This document shows positions 18,285 to 27,289 of a stretch of 64,000 bases of DNA, in pieces. Below the pieces are notes generated by a model. It worked only from the letters and a program-made list of their open reading frames with translations. It did not search any database and had not been told where the DNA came from. The stretch comes from Ochrobactrum chromiisoli (GTDB lineage Bacteria; Pseudomonadota; Alphaproteobacteria; Rhizobiales; Rhizobiaceae). Position 1 is the first letter of the stretch. Each line of letters starts with the position of its first letter. The stretch covers positions 1,298,005 to 1,362,004 of the forward strand of contig NZ_JAPHAV010000001.1 in assembly GCF_026241335.1 (NCBI RefSeq), read 5' to 3'. Position numbers and translations under genes: made by a program.

Positions 18285-18752
18285 TCAAAGTGCTTGCGCT
18301 GCTTCAAGCACAGCCTGAGCATGGCCATCGACTTTTACTTTTTCCCATATTTTGGCGATACGGCCATCGGCATCAATCAAAAACGTCGTCCGTTCAACGC
18401 CCATATATTTCCGGCCATACATGCTTTTCTCAAGCCATACGCCGTATGCTTCGAGCGCAGTCTTGCCTTCATCTGCTGCCAGATCGACACGCAGCGCATG
18501 CTTTTTGCGAAATTTCGCATGCTTTTCCGCACTGTCTGGCGAGACGCCAATGATACGGGCGCCAATTTTCTCGAACTCCGGCTTTAGCTGTGAGAAGGCG
18601 ATGGCTTCTTTCGTGCAGCCCGAAGTGTCATCCTTTGGATAGAAATAAAGAACGACCGGTTTGCCCTTCAGCGATGAAAGAGTGATCGTATCGCTGTTGT
18701 CTGAAGGCAATGTGAAATCGGGTGCCTGATCTCCAACTTGGGGACGAGCCAT
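18285..18752 (-). CDS. bcp: Peroxiredoxin, BCP/PrxQ type
   Basis: A 155-residue thiol peroxidase that reduces hydroperoxides. It has the thioredoxin-like AhpC/TSA fold: VGDQAPDFTLP near the start, the VVLYFYPKDDTSGCTKEAIAF active site with the peroxidatic Cys at about residue 46, and RTTFLIDADGRI near the end. The position five residues after the peroxidatic Cys, where many Bcp proteins carry a resolving Cys, is Ile, and no second Cys is present, so it looks like a 1-Cys form needing an external thiol. It is transcribed away from the large AsmA-like gene. Confidence 0.92.
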   Translation of the reverse strand: MARPQVGDQAPDFTLPSDNSDTITLSSLKGKPVVLYFYPKDDTSGCTKEAIAFSQLKPEFEKIGARIIGVSPDSAEKHAKFRKKHALRVDLAADEGKTALEAYGVWLEKSMYGRKYMGVERTTFLIDADGRIAKIWEKVKVDGHAQAVLEAAQAL

Positions 18753-19012
18753 ATCTGCGCCTTTCTTTTATGGATAAACGGGGAAACTGCCTGTTACATT
18801 TACATTTAAAGCTATCGCATTCAGGGTGAGCTTGTGCAACTGTCCAGACCTGTCGAACCATGCCACGCAACATCTGACAAGAGGGTGTTAAACAAAGCGA
18901 TCAACGGTTTGGCTAATATGCATAAATGGAATAAAAACAGATAGATATGGAGTTTTTATAATCCGCATTGCAGGGGTGAGCATTTGCAGAAATTACGGGT
19001 TCGGCTCAAATA

Positions 19013-22000
19013 TTGACAGATAAACCGCGCAAAATTCGCTTTACGAAGCGGGAGATGAAGAGAATCGAACGCCTCGCCATTGAAGGCGATGAGGGCGGCG
19101 TGCTTCCGTTATGGCGTCCCCGACGTTCGTTTTTGCGGTGGTGTTCGCACGCCGTTTTATCGTTGTGCATCCTTATGGTTCTGGTTGGTGGCGTGGGGTT
19201 TGTGATCCTGCGTGGTGGCGTGAACAGCGACCTTCTGCGCGACGAGGCGCAAAAGAGCCTTAGTCTTCTGCTCGGAAAAGATGCATCTGCAACGATCGGC
19301 AGTGCCGGATTATCGCTTGATCAGAACAGTCTCGTTGCAATGGAGGCGAATAACGTCTCGATCAATGATCCGCGACAGGGCATTGAAATCAAAAATATCA
19401 AATCGGTGCGACTGGGCTTGGCACCATTGCCGCTGCTGGCGGGCAAGATTCGTGTTGCCGAACTTGAGATCGATGGCGCAGCCTTCGATTTACCAGAGCA
19501 AGAGGGGGCAGGATTCTGGAAATCGCTCCCCTATGACAAGCGGGGTTATATTGATTTCGACGCCGTTTCGGGCGAGCTTTTTTCCACTATGCGCCGCAAT
19601 CTTGAATTGCTGCAGAACCAGAACACTCGGGCTATCGGGCTGCTCAACACCACAATCCGTTTTAAAACCGGTGATCAGCAGCAAAGCATTGACGTGAAAA
19701 AGCTTCGGCTTGTCGAGGATTCGGGAAAAATCTCGGTGAGCGGCAGTGTCGTATGGCATAATCAGATAATTTCGGTTGATGGCAGCATAGATCGCAAAGG
19801 CCATGAGAATGATCTGGATGGCTTTCAGATCAAGATCAGCAATTTGCCGGTTGATCTGGGTTCACCGGAGGAAGTTGCAGCCATTATCGATGGCAACAGA
19901 GCCAATCCTGCGCATTTCGATTTAAAAGCCACGGCGAGCCTTGCTTTGTCTGGCAAGGTTGCCAATGGGGATGTGCCTGAGCACGTGACCGCGCAACTCA
20001 TCGCTGATGACATCAATATAGAGGTTGGTCGCGTTTCGGATGTGCGCGGAAATGCGGTGCTGCTGATAGAGCATTCTGTTGGCAGCGGGAAAATTGAAAT
20101 CAAGCCGTCGCGCTTGCAGTTGGGCGGTTTAACTGCGGCCTTTAATGGTGCTTTCGGACCGGAACCGGACGAAACAAATAAAAGCGGCGGTCCTGATTAT
20201 CGATTTGAAGTGGTGACCAGTTCCGCCACCAGCATGCCAGCAGAATCAAATGATCCGCAATTGGCTTTCGGCGTGAGGATCGCCGGCCATTTTCTGGCTA
20301 ATCAACAGCGTCTTCAATTCTCTAATCTCGATATTAAGACGAATAATGGTGAACTTTATGGACAGGGCAGCATGGGGTTTGGCGATGGTTCGCCAGAAAT
20401 GATTTTCATGCTGCGCATCCCTGAAATGCCGGTTGCGGACGCAAAACATCTCTGGCCGATCGATGTTGCCGATGGTGCACGTGAATGGGTTCTCAAAAAC
20501 CTCTTTGGTGGCACGTTGAAAGACAGCCGCATTGATATTTCGCTTGCAGGGGGGCGCTTTAATGGCCCCGGTTTGCCGCCGCCATTGACAGGCGAAGAGA
20601 TCAAGGCCGATTTCAATGTGGCCGATACGCGCTTTGATGTGATCGGAGAACTGCCGCCGGTGCGCGATGTTGCAGGAAGCATTTCAGTGCGTGGCGCGCA
20701 TACAACAATCAAGCTGGCAAAGGGCGTTGCCTATACTCCGGATAATCGCAAAGCGATGGTTTCAGACGGAACGCTGATTATTCCGTGGGGGCCGCAACGG
20801 CCAGTAATCGCTACACTTGATTTGCTCGTTTCGGGCGAAGCTGCGGCGATTGCCGAGATTGCCGGTAAAAAGCCCATTGATGTTCTCAAAAACGTTCCTT
20901 TCAAGCCGGAAGATGCGACAGGTGATGTGAAAGCCCATGTTAAGGTCGGCTTTGCTGTTTCCAAAGGAGCGCCACCCGGCACGCTGACATGGGATGCTGA
21001 TATTGGATTTACGAATCTTGCCATTTCCAAGCCGGTCGGAGGCTCTACCGTTACCAATGCAAATGGCAGCATCAAGGTCAATCAATCCGTTGCTCTTATC
21101 TCAGCCGATGCCAAGCTTGACGGGGTACCTGCAAAAATATCGATGACCGAGCCTGTGGACCGCTCTGGCCCTGCTAAACGCGAACAGAATATCAGGCTTG
21201 AGCTTGACGATAATGCGCGTGGCAAGGTGTTGCCCGGACTGAAAGACCTGTTTACTGGACCGATTTCCGTTGATCTTGGCATGGAAGAAAATGGCAAGCG
21301 GCATGTTGCAGCCGATCTGAACAAGACGCAGATCAATTTGCCGTGGCTTGGCTGGCGCAAGGGGAGCGGGGTTCCGGCCAAGGCGACTTTCGATTTGGTT
21401 AGAAGCGGTGACGCAGATAGCAAGATCGATATTCGCAATCTGGTTTTGACCGGCGATGCCTTCGGCGCGAAGGGCAATCTGTCAATTGTCGGCGGTGATT
21501 TGCAGTCTGCTGATTTCGACGACATACGTCTCACGCGTTCAGATCGCATGAGCGTGAAAGCGACGAAAGGAACGGGCGGCTATCGTGTAACGGTGCGCGG
21601 ATCGCAGTTTGATGCCCGGTCGATCATCAAGCAAGTGTCGGACCTTCAGAAAAAGACTGAAGCCTCGGGTGGCAAAAGCCCCCGCGTGATTGTGAGTGCT
21701 CAGATTGATGAGGTCACTGGCTTCAACGATGAGAAGCTGCGCAATGTCGCCGTTTCTTACGAGAATGCAGGAAGTAAGATTTCCGGCGTTTCGGTCAATG
21801 CGATCACCTCTTCTGGCGAAACCTTTGTCGCAACGAATAATGATCAGGGTGACGCACGATCAGTATCGTTACAATCCAATGATGCCGGTGCGGTTTTGCG
21901 GTTCTTTGATTTTTATGACAAAATGCGCGGTGGCAAGATCACTGTCGGCCTCGCGGGACAGGGCAATGGACCTCTAAGTGGTCAGATTGACGCTCGTAAT

Positions 22001-22450
22001 TTTGCAATCATCAATGAGCCCCGACTGGCAAAGATTGTTACGAGCTCTCCAAATACGGGCGGCGCCAGTCTTAGCCAGGCTGCTAAACGTGATATTGACG
22101 TGTCGCGGGTTGATATTGAGCGCGGTTTTTCTCTGATTGAAAAGGGCGAAGGCTATATGAAGCTTTCGAAAGGCGTCGTCCGTGGTCCGTCAGTCGGAAC
22201 GACTTTTCAGGGAACGTTGTATGATCCGCGCGGCAATATGTCGATCACCGGCACATTCATGCCTGCTTATGGGGTAAACCGCATTTTTGGTGAAGTGCCG
22301 ATTTTCGGAGCGCTTTTGGGCAATGGACGGGATCGTGGTCTTTTGGGTATTACTTTTAAGCTTGAAGGCAGTGCCAAGCAGCCGCAGGTGATTGTTAATC
22401 CGATCTCAATCATCGCGCCGGGTATTTTCCGTTCCATTTTTGAGTTCTGA
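19013..22450 (+). CDS. AsmA-like / DUF3971 domain large envelope protein
   Basis: An approximately 1145-residue protein with one N-terminal transmembrane helix (about residues 45-68, VLSLCILMVLVGGVGFVILRG) and a long periplasmic part rich in beta structure. It matches the DUF3971/AsmA-like group, which includes the YhdP and TamB proteins thought to bridge the periplasm and carry lipids to the outer membrane. The C-terminal AsmA_2-type region contains FSLIEKGEGYMKLSKGVVRGPSVG and ends FKLEGSAKQPQVIVNPISIIAPGIFRSIFEF, a typical ending. The start is uncertain: TTG 19013 has no clear ribosome site, and ATG 19055 is an alternative. A terminator follows directly. Confidence 0.85.
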   Translation: MTDKPRKIRFTKREMKRIERLAIEGDEGGVLPLWRPRRSFLRWCSHAVLSLCILMVLVGGVGFVILRGGVNSDLLRDEAQKSLSLLLGKDASATIGSAGLSLDQNSLVAMEANNVSINDPRQGIEIKNIKSVRLGLAPLPLLAGKIRVAELEIDGAAFDLPEQEGAGFWKSLPYDKRGYIDFDAVSGELFSTMRRNLELLQNQNTRAIGLLNTTIRFKTGDQQQSIDVKKLRLVEDSGKISVSGSVVWHNQIISVDGSIDRKGHENDLDGFQIKISNLPVDLGSPEEVAAIIDGNRANPAHFDLKATASLALSGKVANGDVPEHVTAQLIADDINIEVGRVSDVRGNAVLLIEHSVGSGKIEIKPSRLQLGGLTAAFNGAFGPEPDETNKSGGPDYRFEVVTSSATSMPAESNDPQLAFGVRIAGHFLANQQRLQFSNLDIKTNNGELYGQGSMGFGDGSPEMIFMLRIPEMPVADAKHLWPIDVADGAREWVLKNLFGGTLKDSRIDISLAGGRFNGPGLPPPLTGEEIKADFNVADTRFDVIGELPPVRDVAGSISVRGAHTTIKLAKGVAYTPDNRKAMVSDGTLIIPWGPQRPVIATLDLLVSGEAAAIAEIAGKKPIDVLKNVPFKPEDATGDVKAHVKVGFAVSKGAPPGTLTWDADIGFTNLAISKPVGGSTVTNANGSIKVNQSVALISADAKLDGVPAKISMTEPVDRSGPAKREQNIRLELDDNARGKVLPGLKDLFTGPISVDLGMEENGKRHVAADLNKTQINLPWLGWRKGSGVPAKATFDLVRSGDADSKIDIRNLVLTGDAFGAKGNLSIVGGDLQSADFDDIRLTRSDRMSVKATKGTGGYRVTVRGSQFDARSIIKQVSDLQKKTEASGGKSPRVIVSAQIDEVTGFNDEKLRNVAVSYENAGSKISGVSVNAITSSGETFVATNNDQGDARSVSLQSNDAGAVLRFFDFYDKMRGGKITVGLAGQGNGPLSGQIDARNFAIINEPRLAKIVTSSPNTGGASLSQAAKRDIDVSRVDIERGFSLIEKGEGYMKLSKGVVRGPSVGTTFQGTLYDPRGNMSITGTFMPAYGVNRIFGEVPIFGALLGNGRDRGLLGITFKLEGSAKQPQVIVNPISIIAPGIFRSIFEF

Positions 22451-22457
22451 TCACAAC

Positions 22458-22488
22458 AAGAAAAGCCGGGCAAAACCCGGCTTTTCTT
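22458..22488. terminator. Bidirectional terminator between the AsmA-like gene and tyrS
   Basis: A perfect 13-bp stem AAGAAAAGCCGGG / CCCGGCTTTTCTT with loop CAAAA, between convergent genes. Confidence 0.92.
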
Positions 22489-22503
22489 CATCTTTAGTTT
22501 GGA

Positions 22504-23757
22504 TTACGCAGGGCGAATAAGCACATGGCGCTTCTTGCCGAGTGACACCTTGATGACGCCTTGCTCATTGAGCGCTGTTGCATTGATGCTCAAACGTGGA
22601 TCAGTGACCGTTTCATCATTGATGCGCACAGCACCACCTTCGATGTGACGGCGGGCTTCACCATTGGTGGTGCAAAGTTCTGCAAGCACCATCAAAGCCA
22701 GCACGCCGATACCGTCATTGAGTGTCGCCTTATGAACGCCGACGGTTGGAAGATTCTGCGACAGTTCGCCATCTTCAAAAGTCTTGCGCGCGGTTTCTGC
22801 CGCTTCTTCCGCAGCATCGCGCCCATGAAGGATCGCGGTGATCTCGGTCGCAAGTATCTTCTTCGCTTCGTTGATTTCCGAGCCGCCAAGTGCAGCAAGC
22901 TTTGCAATTTCATCCATTGGCAATGTCGTATAGAGCTTCAAGAAGCGTTCTACGTCAGCATCTTCCGTGTTGCGCCAATACTGCCAGAAGTCGTAGGCGC
23001 TGAGCATATCGGCGTTCAGCCAGATCGCGCCACCCAACGATTTGCCCATTTTCTGGCCCGATGCCGTGGTGAGCAAAGGCGAGGTGAGGGCATAAAGCTG
23101 CGGCGTTCCCATACGGTGACCGAGATCGATCCCGTTGATAATATTGCCCCACTGATCCGAGCCACCCATTTGCAAACGGATGTCGTAGCGCTTGTTGAGC
23201 TCTACAAAATCATAGGCTTGCAGGATCATATAATTGAATTCGAGGAACGAAAGCGACTGCTCGCGATCAAGGCGCATCTTGACCGAATCAAACGACAACA
23301 TGCGATTGACCGAGAAGTGGCGGCCAACATCACGCAGGAATTCAAGGTAGTTGATGTCGCGCAGCCAGTCGGCATTGTTGACCATCAGCGCATCGGTTGG
23401 GCCATCGCCGAAGCTCAGGTAATTTGCGAAGACACGTTTGATACTTGCGATATTCTCAGCAATTGTATCTTCCGTCATCAGTTTGCGCGCTTCATCCTTG
23501 AAGGATGGATCGCCCACCATGCCAGTGCCGCCGCCCATCAGAGCTACAGGGCGGTGTCCGGTCTGTTGCAGCCAGTGCAGCATCATGATCTGGATCAGAC
23601 CGCCAGCGTGAAGGCTTGGCGCTGTCGGATCAAAGCCAATATAAGCCGTCACAGTTTCCTTGGCCAACAATTCGTCTAGGCCTGTTTCATCAGACATTTG
23701 ATGAATGAAGCCGCGCTCGGAAAGCGTGCGAAGAAAATCGGATTTAAAACCGGACAT
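22504..23757 (-). CDS. tyrS: Tyrosyl-tRNA synthetase
   Basis: A 417-residue class I aminoacyl-tRNA synthetase that charges tRNA(Tyr). The HIGH-like motif appears in [20 protein letters not shown] and the KMSKS-like motif as [10 protein letters not shown]. Tyrosine-pocket residues lie in [26 protein letters not shown]. The C-terminal S4-like RNA-binding domain is visible in [18 protein letters not shown]. The length fits the bacterial TyrRS group. It starts 114 bases from the divergent anmK gene, so the promoters of both must lie in that short gap. Confidence 0.97.
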   Translation of the reverse strand: MSGFKSDFLRTLSERGFIHQMSDETGLDELLAKETVTAYIGFDPTAPSLHAGGLIQIMMLHWLQQTGHRPVALMGGGTGMVGDPSFKDEARKLMTEDTIAENIASIKRVFANYLSFGDGPTDALMVNNADWLRDINYLEFLRDVGRHFSVNRMLSFDSVKMRLDREQSLSFLEFNYMILQAYDFVELNKRYDIRLQMGGSDQWGNIINGIDLGHRMGTPQLYALTSPLLTTASGQKMGKSLGGAIWLNADMLSAYDFWQYWRNTEDADVERFLKLYTTLPMDEIAKLAALGGSEINEAKKILATEITAILHGRDAAEEAAETARKTFEDGELSQNLPTVGVHKATLNDGIGVLALMVLAELCTTNGEARRHIEGGAVRINDETVTDPRLSINATALNEQGVIKVSLGKKRHVLIRPA

Positions 23758-23871
23758 GCCCTTTTCCTGACTGGTTAGGCGAGAATGGAAATAACAGTAA
23801 TCAAGTGCTTACCGCCTTATGATATTTTGCCTTTAACATCATTCAAGCGGGAATAACAAGGAAACTCCGGT

Positions 23872-25011
23872 ATGGGCGATTTGAAACGCGCAATAGGGTT
23901 GATGAGCGGTACTTCCATGGATGGTATCGACATTGCGCTTTTGACCACCGATGGCGAAAACTGGGTTGAGCGGGGGCCATCCAGTGCGGTGTCTTATTCG
24001 GACGGGTTTCGGGCACGTTTGAAGGCCGCGCTTGTTGATGCGCGAGGCATCACGGATCGCCATGAGCGGCCCGGTGTTCTTAAACAGCTTGAACATGACC
24101 AGACATTACTTCATGCGGTCGCAATACAGGATTTTTTATACGCACATTCGTTCAGTCCAGAAGACATTGACGTGATCGGATTTCATGGCCAAACCGTGTT
24201 GCATCGTCCGCGTGAGGCGCTGACTGTCCAGATCGGAGATGGACCGCTTCTGGCGGCAGAAACCGGCATTCCTGTTGTCTATGACATGCGTGCCGAAGAT
24301 ATGCGGCACGGCGGCGAAGGTGCACCGCTTATTCCTGCCTATCATGCAGCGCTTGCCACCAATCTTCCGTTTGGTCTCGAAGGCCCGGTTGTTTTCGTCA
24401 ATATTGGCGGCATATCCAACCTCACCTATGTTGGCGAAGATGGTTCACTGATGGCCTATGACAGTGGACCGGGCAATATGCTGATTGACCAATGGATGGA
24501 GTTGCACGAACAGGGCAGCTTTGACTCCGGCGGTATTACAGCCATGAGCGGCACCGTGGATAAGATCTTGGCTCTGAGGTATCTTGATCACGCCTTTTTC
24601 AAGGGGAACCATCGCCGGTCACTGGACCGTGGCGATTTTGCTGTACCAGCGAAAGATGAGGCAAGCGTTGCAACAGGTGCGCGCACACTTAGCTATGTGA
24701 GTGCCGCCGCCATTCTGCGCTCGGCTTCGCATCTGCCTGCAAAGCCACGGACCTATGTGATCAGTGGTGGCGGACGCAAGAATGCGGCCATTATGGCGGA
24801 GCTGACCGCACTTGCAGAGCGCGAAGGCGCATGTGTGCTGGATGCGGATAAAGCCGGTTTTGATGGGGATGCGATGGAAGCGGAAGCATGGGCCTATCTG
24901 GCCGTGCGTTCCATGCGTGGGCTGCCCCTGACATACCCAAACACAACAGGTTGCGATAAGCCTGTTTCAGGCGGTGTTCTTGCGCTTCCACCAAAAATAA
25001 AAGCCCGGTGA
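23872..25011 (+). CDS. anmK: Anhydro-N-acetylmuramic acid kinase
   Basis: A 379-residue sugar kinase of the ASKHA fold. AnmK converts recycled 1,6-anhydro-MurNAc to MurNAc-6-phosphate by simultaneous ring opening and phosphorylation, an entry step in cell-wall recycling. Motifs: [19 protein letters not shown] at the N-terminus, [27 protein letters not shown], and [14 protein letters not shown], followed by the C-terminal [14 protein letters not shown]. Its stop codon lies inside the stem of the following terminator. The gene is divergent from tyrS, an arrangement common in rhizobia. No other recycling genes are in this window. Confidence 0.95.
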   Translation: MGDLKRAIGLMSGTSMDGIDIALLTTDGENWVERGPSSAVSYSDGFRARLKAALVDARGITDRHERPGVLKQLEHDQTLLHAVAIQDFLYAHSFSPEDIDVIGFHGQTVLHRPREALTVQIGDGPLLAAETGIPVVYDMRAEDMRHGGEGAPLIPAYHAALATNLPFGLEGPVVFVNIGGISNLTYVGEDGSLMAYDSGPGNMLIDQWMELHEQGSFDSGGITAMSGTVDKILALRYLDHAFFKGNHRRSLDRGDFAVPAKDEASVATGARTLSYVSAAAILRSASHLPAKPRTYVISGGGRKNAAIMAELTALAEREGACVLDADKAGFDGDAMEAEAWAYLAVRSMRGLPLTYPNTTGCDKPVSGGVLALPPKIKAR

Positions 25012-25029
25012 AAACAATCACCGGGCTTT
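25000..25029. terminator. Terminator overlapping the anmK stop codon
   Basis: A 12-bp stem AAAGCCCGGTGA / TCACCGGGCTTT with loop AAACAA; the anmK TGA (25009-25011) is part of the 5' arm. It is symmetric and also faces the convergent hydrolase gene. Confidence 0.88.
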
Positions 25030-25052
25030 AACAAGAGTCAGATTTTATTTGT

Positions 25053-25727
25053 TTAACGTAGACGCTTCTGACGAATTTCAACCAGTTCGCCAGCAAGTCG
25101 GCGTTCCAGATATTCCGAGCATTCGTCGATCAGTTCATCACCCATGCCGGAGAAGAAGTGGTTTGCACCTGGCATCGTGTTCTGCGTGATGTTGATACCC
25201 TTCTGTGTCTTGAGCTTATCAACCAATCCCTGCACATCCTTTGGCGGCGCAACCTTGTCCTGATCGCCATGAATGATCAGGCCGGACGATGGGCAAGGTG
25301 CAAGGAACGAGAAGTCATAGGTATTCGGCTGTGGTGCAACCGAAATAAAGCCTTCGATTTCCGGGCGACGCATCAGAAGCTGCATACCGATCCATGCGCC
25401 GAACGAATAACCGGCAACCCAGCAATTTTTGGAATCAGGGTGCAGAGCCTGCACCCAATCAAGTGCGCTGGCAGCATCTGACAATTCGCCCGCGCCATGA
25501 TCGAACTCGCCCTGACTGCGGCCAATGCCACGGAAATTGAAGCGAAGCGTTGTAAAACCACGCTGCTGGAACATGTAGAACAGATCATAGACGATCTTGT
25601 TGTTCATTGTTCCGCCAAACTGCGGATGCGGATGCAGGATGAGAGCGATAGGCGCATTCTTTTCGCGCGAAGGCTGATAGCGGCCTTCAAGGCGTCCGGC
25701 AGGGCCGTTGAAAATGACTTCTGGCAT
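25053..25727 (-). CDS. Alpha/beta hydrolase, dienelactone-hydrolase-like
   Basis: A 224-residue single-domain hydrolase. It carries LILHPHPQFGGTMNNKIV (typical of the YfhR/CinA-neighbour type of small hydrolases), the GIGRSQGEFDHGAGE loop, the nucleophile elbow VAGYSFGAWIGM (G-Y-S-F-G), a candidate acid Asp in IIHGDQDKVAPP and the catalytic His in PGANHFF. No signal peptide is seen, so it is cytoplasmic. The substrate is unknown; esterase or peptidase-like activity is only inferred. It lies upstream of, and divergent from, the NifS-like gene, with a 200-base gap. Confidence 0.85.
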   Translation of the reverse strand: MPEVIFNGPAGRLEGRYQPSREKNAPIALILHPHPQFGGTMNNKIVYDLFYMFQQRGFTTLRFNFRGIGRSQGEFDHGAGELSDAASALDWVQALHPDSKNCWVAGYSFGAWIGMQLLMRRPEIEGFISVAPQPNTYDFSFLAPCPSSGLIIHGDQDKVAPPKDVQGLVDKLKTQKGINITQNTMPGANHFFSGMGDELIDECSEYLERRLAGELVEIRQKRLR

Positions 25728-25859
25728 GTGTACTCCGCTGGTGATCGGAAGATCGGCTTTAAAATGGCGAACTTGACGTGAGTGTGCGCCGCTTCTAAAA
25801 CCGATTGGAAATTTCGTTAGACTGGACCAAAGTTCAGTACCTGATGTGGCTTAATAGGC

Positions 25860-25885
25860 TTTTCTGGATTGAAAATTCAAGAAAA
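25860..25885 (+). promoter_or_regulatory. Imperfect dyad upstream of the NifS-like gene
   Basis: Core inverted repeat TTGAA-AA-TTCAA (25869-25880) with outer arms TTTTCT and AGAAAA. It lies about 50 bases before the desulfurase start, where an operator could sit. No regulator can be named from this alone. Confidence 0.3.
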
Positions 25886-25930
25886 TTGCGCTTGAGGCCA
25901 CTTTATGATGTTGCTTAGGAGATAGTATCG

Positions 25931-27097
25931 GTGATCGGAACCGGCAAGAGGCTCTATCTGGATTATAATGCCAGTGCGCCTTTGCTCGATGAAGCACGCA
26001 ATGCGGTTATCGAAGCATTGGGCATTGTGGGCAACCCATCCTCCGTTCACCGTGAGGGGCGCATGGCGCGTGGGCTGGTCGAATCGGCACGTCGCAGTGT
26101 GGCAGCCCTCGTGAATGCCAGGCCTGACCACGTCTTTTTTACATCTGGCGCCACCGAAGCCGCATCCACACTTCTAACACCAGTCTATATGATGGGGCGT
26201 TCGCCGGTACGCCTGTCCCATCTTTATGTCAGTGCGACCGAGCATCCTTGTGTGCTGGCCGGCGGGCAATTTGCACCGGAAAACATCACGATTCTTCCTG
26301 TTGATGAATATGGTTGCCTTCGTCTTGATGCTCTGGAGCTGGCTTTGAGAGCGCACGATAAGAGAGCGGGCTTGCCACTTGTCGCTGTTCAGGCTGCGAA
26401 TAATGAAACTGGCGTCATTCAGCCAATACGCGAAATTGCGGCAGCGGTGAAAGCCGCAGGCGGCATCTTTGTCGTTGATGCGGTACAGGCCGCAGGACGC
26501 ATTAAGATCGATATGACAGAGGGTTGTGGCGATTATCTGATAATCTCCTCACACAAGATCGGTGGTCCCAAGGGCGTTGGTGCTGTGATCGCAATCTCTG
26601 ATCTTATGATGCCGAAGGCGCTCGTTCGTGGCGGTGGTCAGGAAAAAGGACATCGTGCGGGTACGGAAGCGCTGCCGTTGATTGCAGGCTTTGGTGCCGC
26701 CGCAGATATTGCGCATGCACGCCTGAACGGCAATGGCTGGTCGTTTGAAGCGCGGGACAGGCTTGAAGCGGGGCTTATGGAGATCGCACCAAGTGCCATG
26801 ATCCACGGCAAATCCGTTGATAGGCTGCCCAACACAACATTCTTCTCGCTCGACGGGCAAAAGGCTGAAACCGTTCAGATCGCATTCGACCTTGGTGGCA
26901 TAGCGCTCTCGGCAGGCTCAGCCTGTTCTTCGGGGAAGGTCGGTCCAAGCCATGTGCTGGCTGCTATGGGCCATGAAGAAGGTCCGGGAGCGATCCGTGT
27001 TTCGCTTGAGCCCAATGCGCCTATCGAATCTGTTGATCAGTTTCTTGACGTTTTGGGAAAAATCGTCGCCCGTCATGAACGCTCAAAGGCCAGTTAA
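25931..27097 (+). CDS. Cysteine desulfurase, NifS/IscS-like (class I)
   Basis: A 388-residue PLP enzyme that takes sulfur from cysteine as a persulfide. It begins GKRLYLDYNASAPL. The cofactor site includes VVDAVQAAGRIKIDM, and the Schiff-base Lys lies in SSHKIGGPKGVGA. The catalytic Cys is in LSAGSACSSGKVGPSHVL, the extended mobile loop of class I desulfurases, which differs from the class II SufS downstream. The start is a GTG at 25931 preceded by TTAGGAG. It heads the suf cluster in the same direction, with 192 bases before sufB, so it may be co-transcribed or have its own promoter. Confidence 0.9.
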   Translation: MIGTGKRLYLDYNASAPLLDEARNAVIEALGIVGNPSSVHREGRMARGLVESARRSVAALVNARPDHVFFTSGATEAASTLLTPVYMMGRSPVRLSHLYVSATEHPCVLAGGQFAPENITILPVDEYGCLRLDALELALRAHDKRAGLPLVAVQAANNETGVIQPIREIAAAVKAAGGIFVVDAVQAAGRIKIDMTEGCGDYLIISSHKIGGPKGVGAVIAISDLMMPKALVRGGGQEKGHRAGTEALPLIAGFGAAADIAHARLNGNGWSFEARDRLEAGLMEIAPSAMIHGKSVDRLPNTTFFSLDGQKAETVQIAFDLGGIALSAGSACSSGKVGPSHVLAAMGHEEGPGAIRVSLEPNAPIESVDQFLDVLGKIVARHERSKAS

Positions 27098-27161
27098 GTG
27101 CGTAATCGGGCCTATCTCTGTAAATTATTCTTGAATTTTACCGGCAAATTTAAAGCTGGGC

Positions 27162-27238
27162 TTGAAATTTAGTTTAGAGAGGTTTTAAAGAAGCGTCACG
27201 CACACTATATTGTGGCGAGGATAGTGACTATCATCGCC
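27162..27238 (+). promoter_or_regulatory. Candidate sufB promoter region with a strong dyad
   Basis: A possible -35 TTGAAA (27162-27167) with TTAAAG 17 bases later, or a -10 TATATT at 27206-27211. A near-perfect dyad follows at 27214-27238: arms GGCGAgGATAG and CTATCaTCGCC around TGA. Its place at or just after a likely start site suits an operator or a leader hairpin. The promoter elements are weak matches; the dyad is clear. Confidence 0.45.
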
Positions 27239-27289
27239 CTGACGTTTGCAACTGTCGGACCTTGAATTCGACGAGGATGGAGAACGCCA

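Noticed and set aside
22561..23679. Long plus-strand open frame opposite tyrS (372 codons)
   Set aside because: tyrS carries clear catalytic motifs on the minus strand; the opposite frame has no domain and odd composition.
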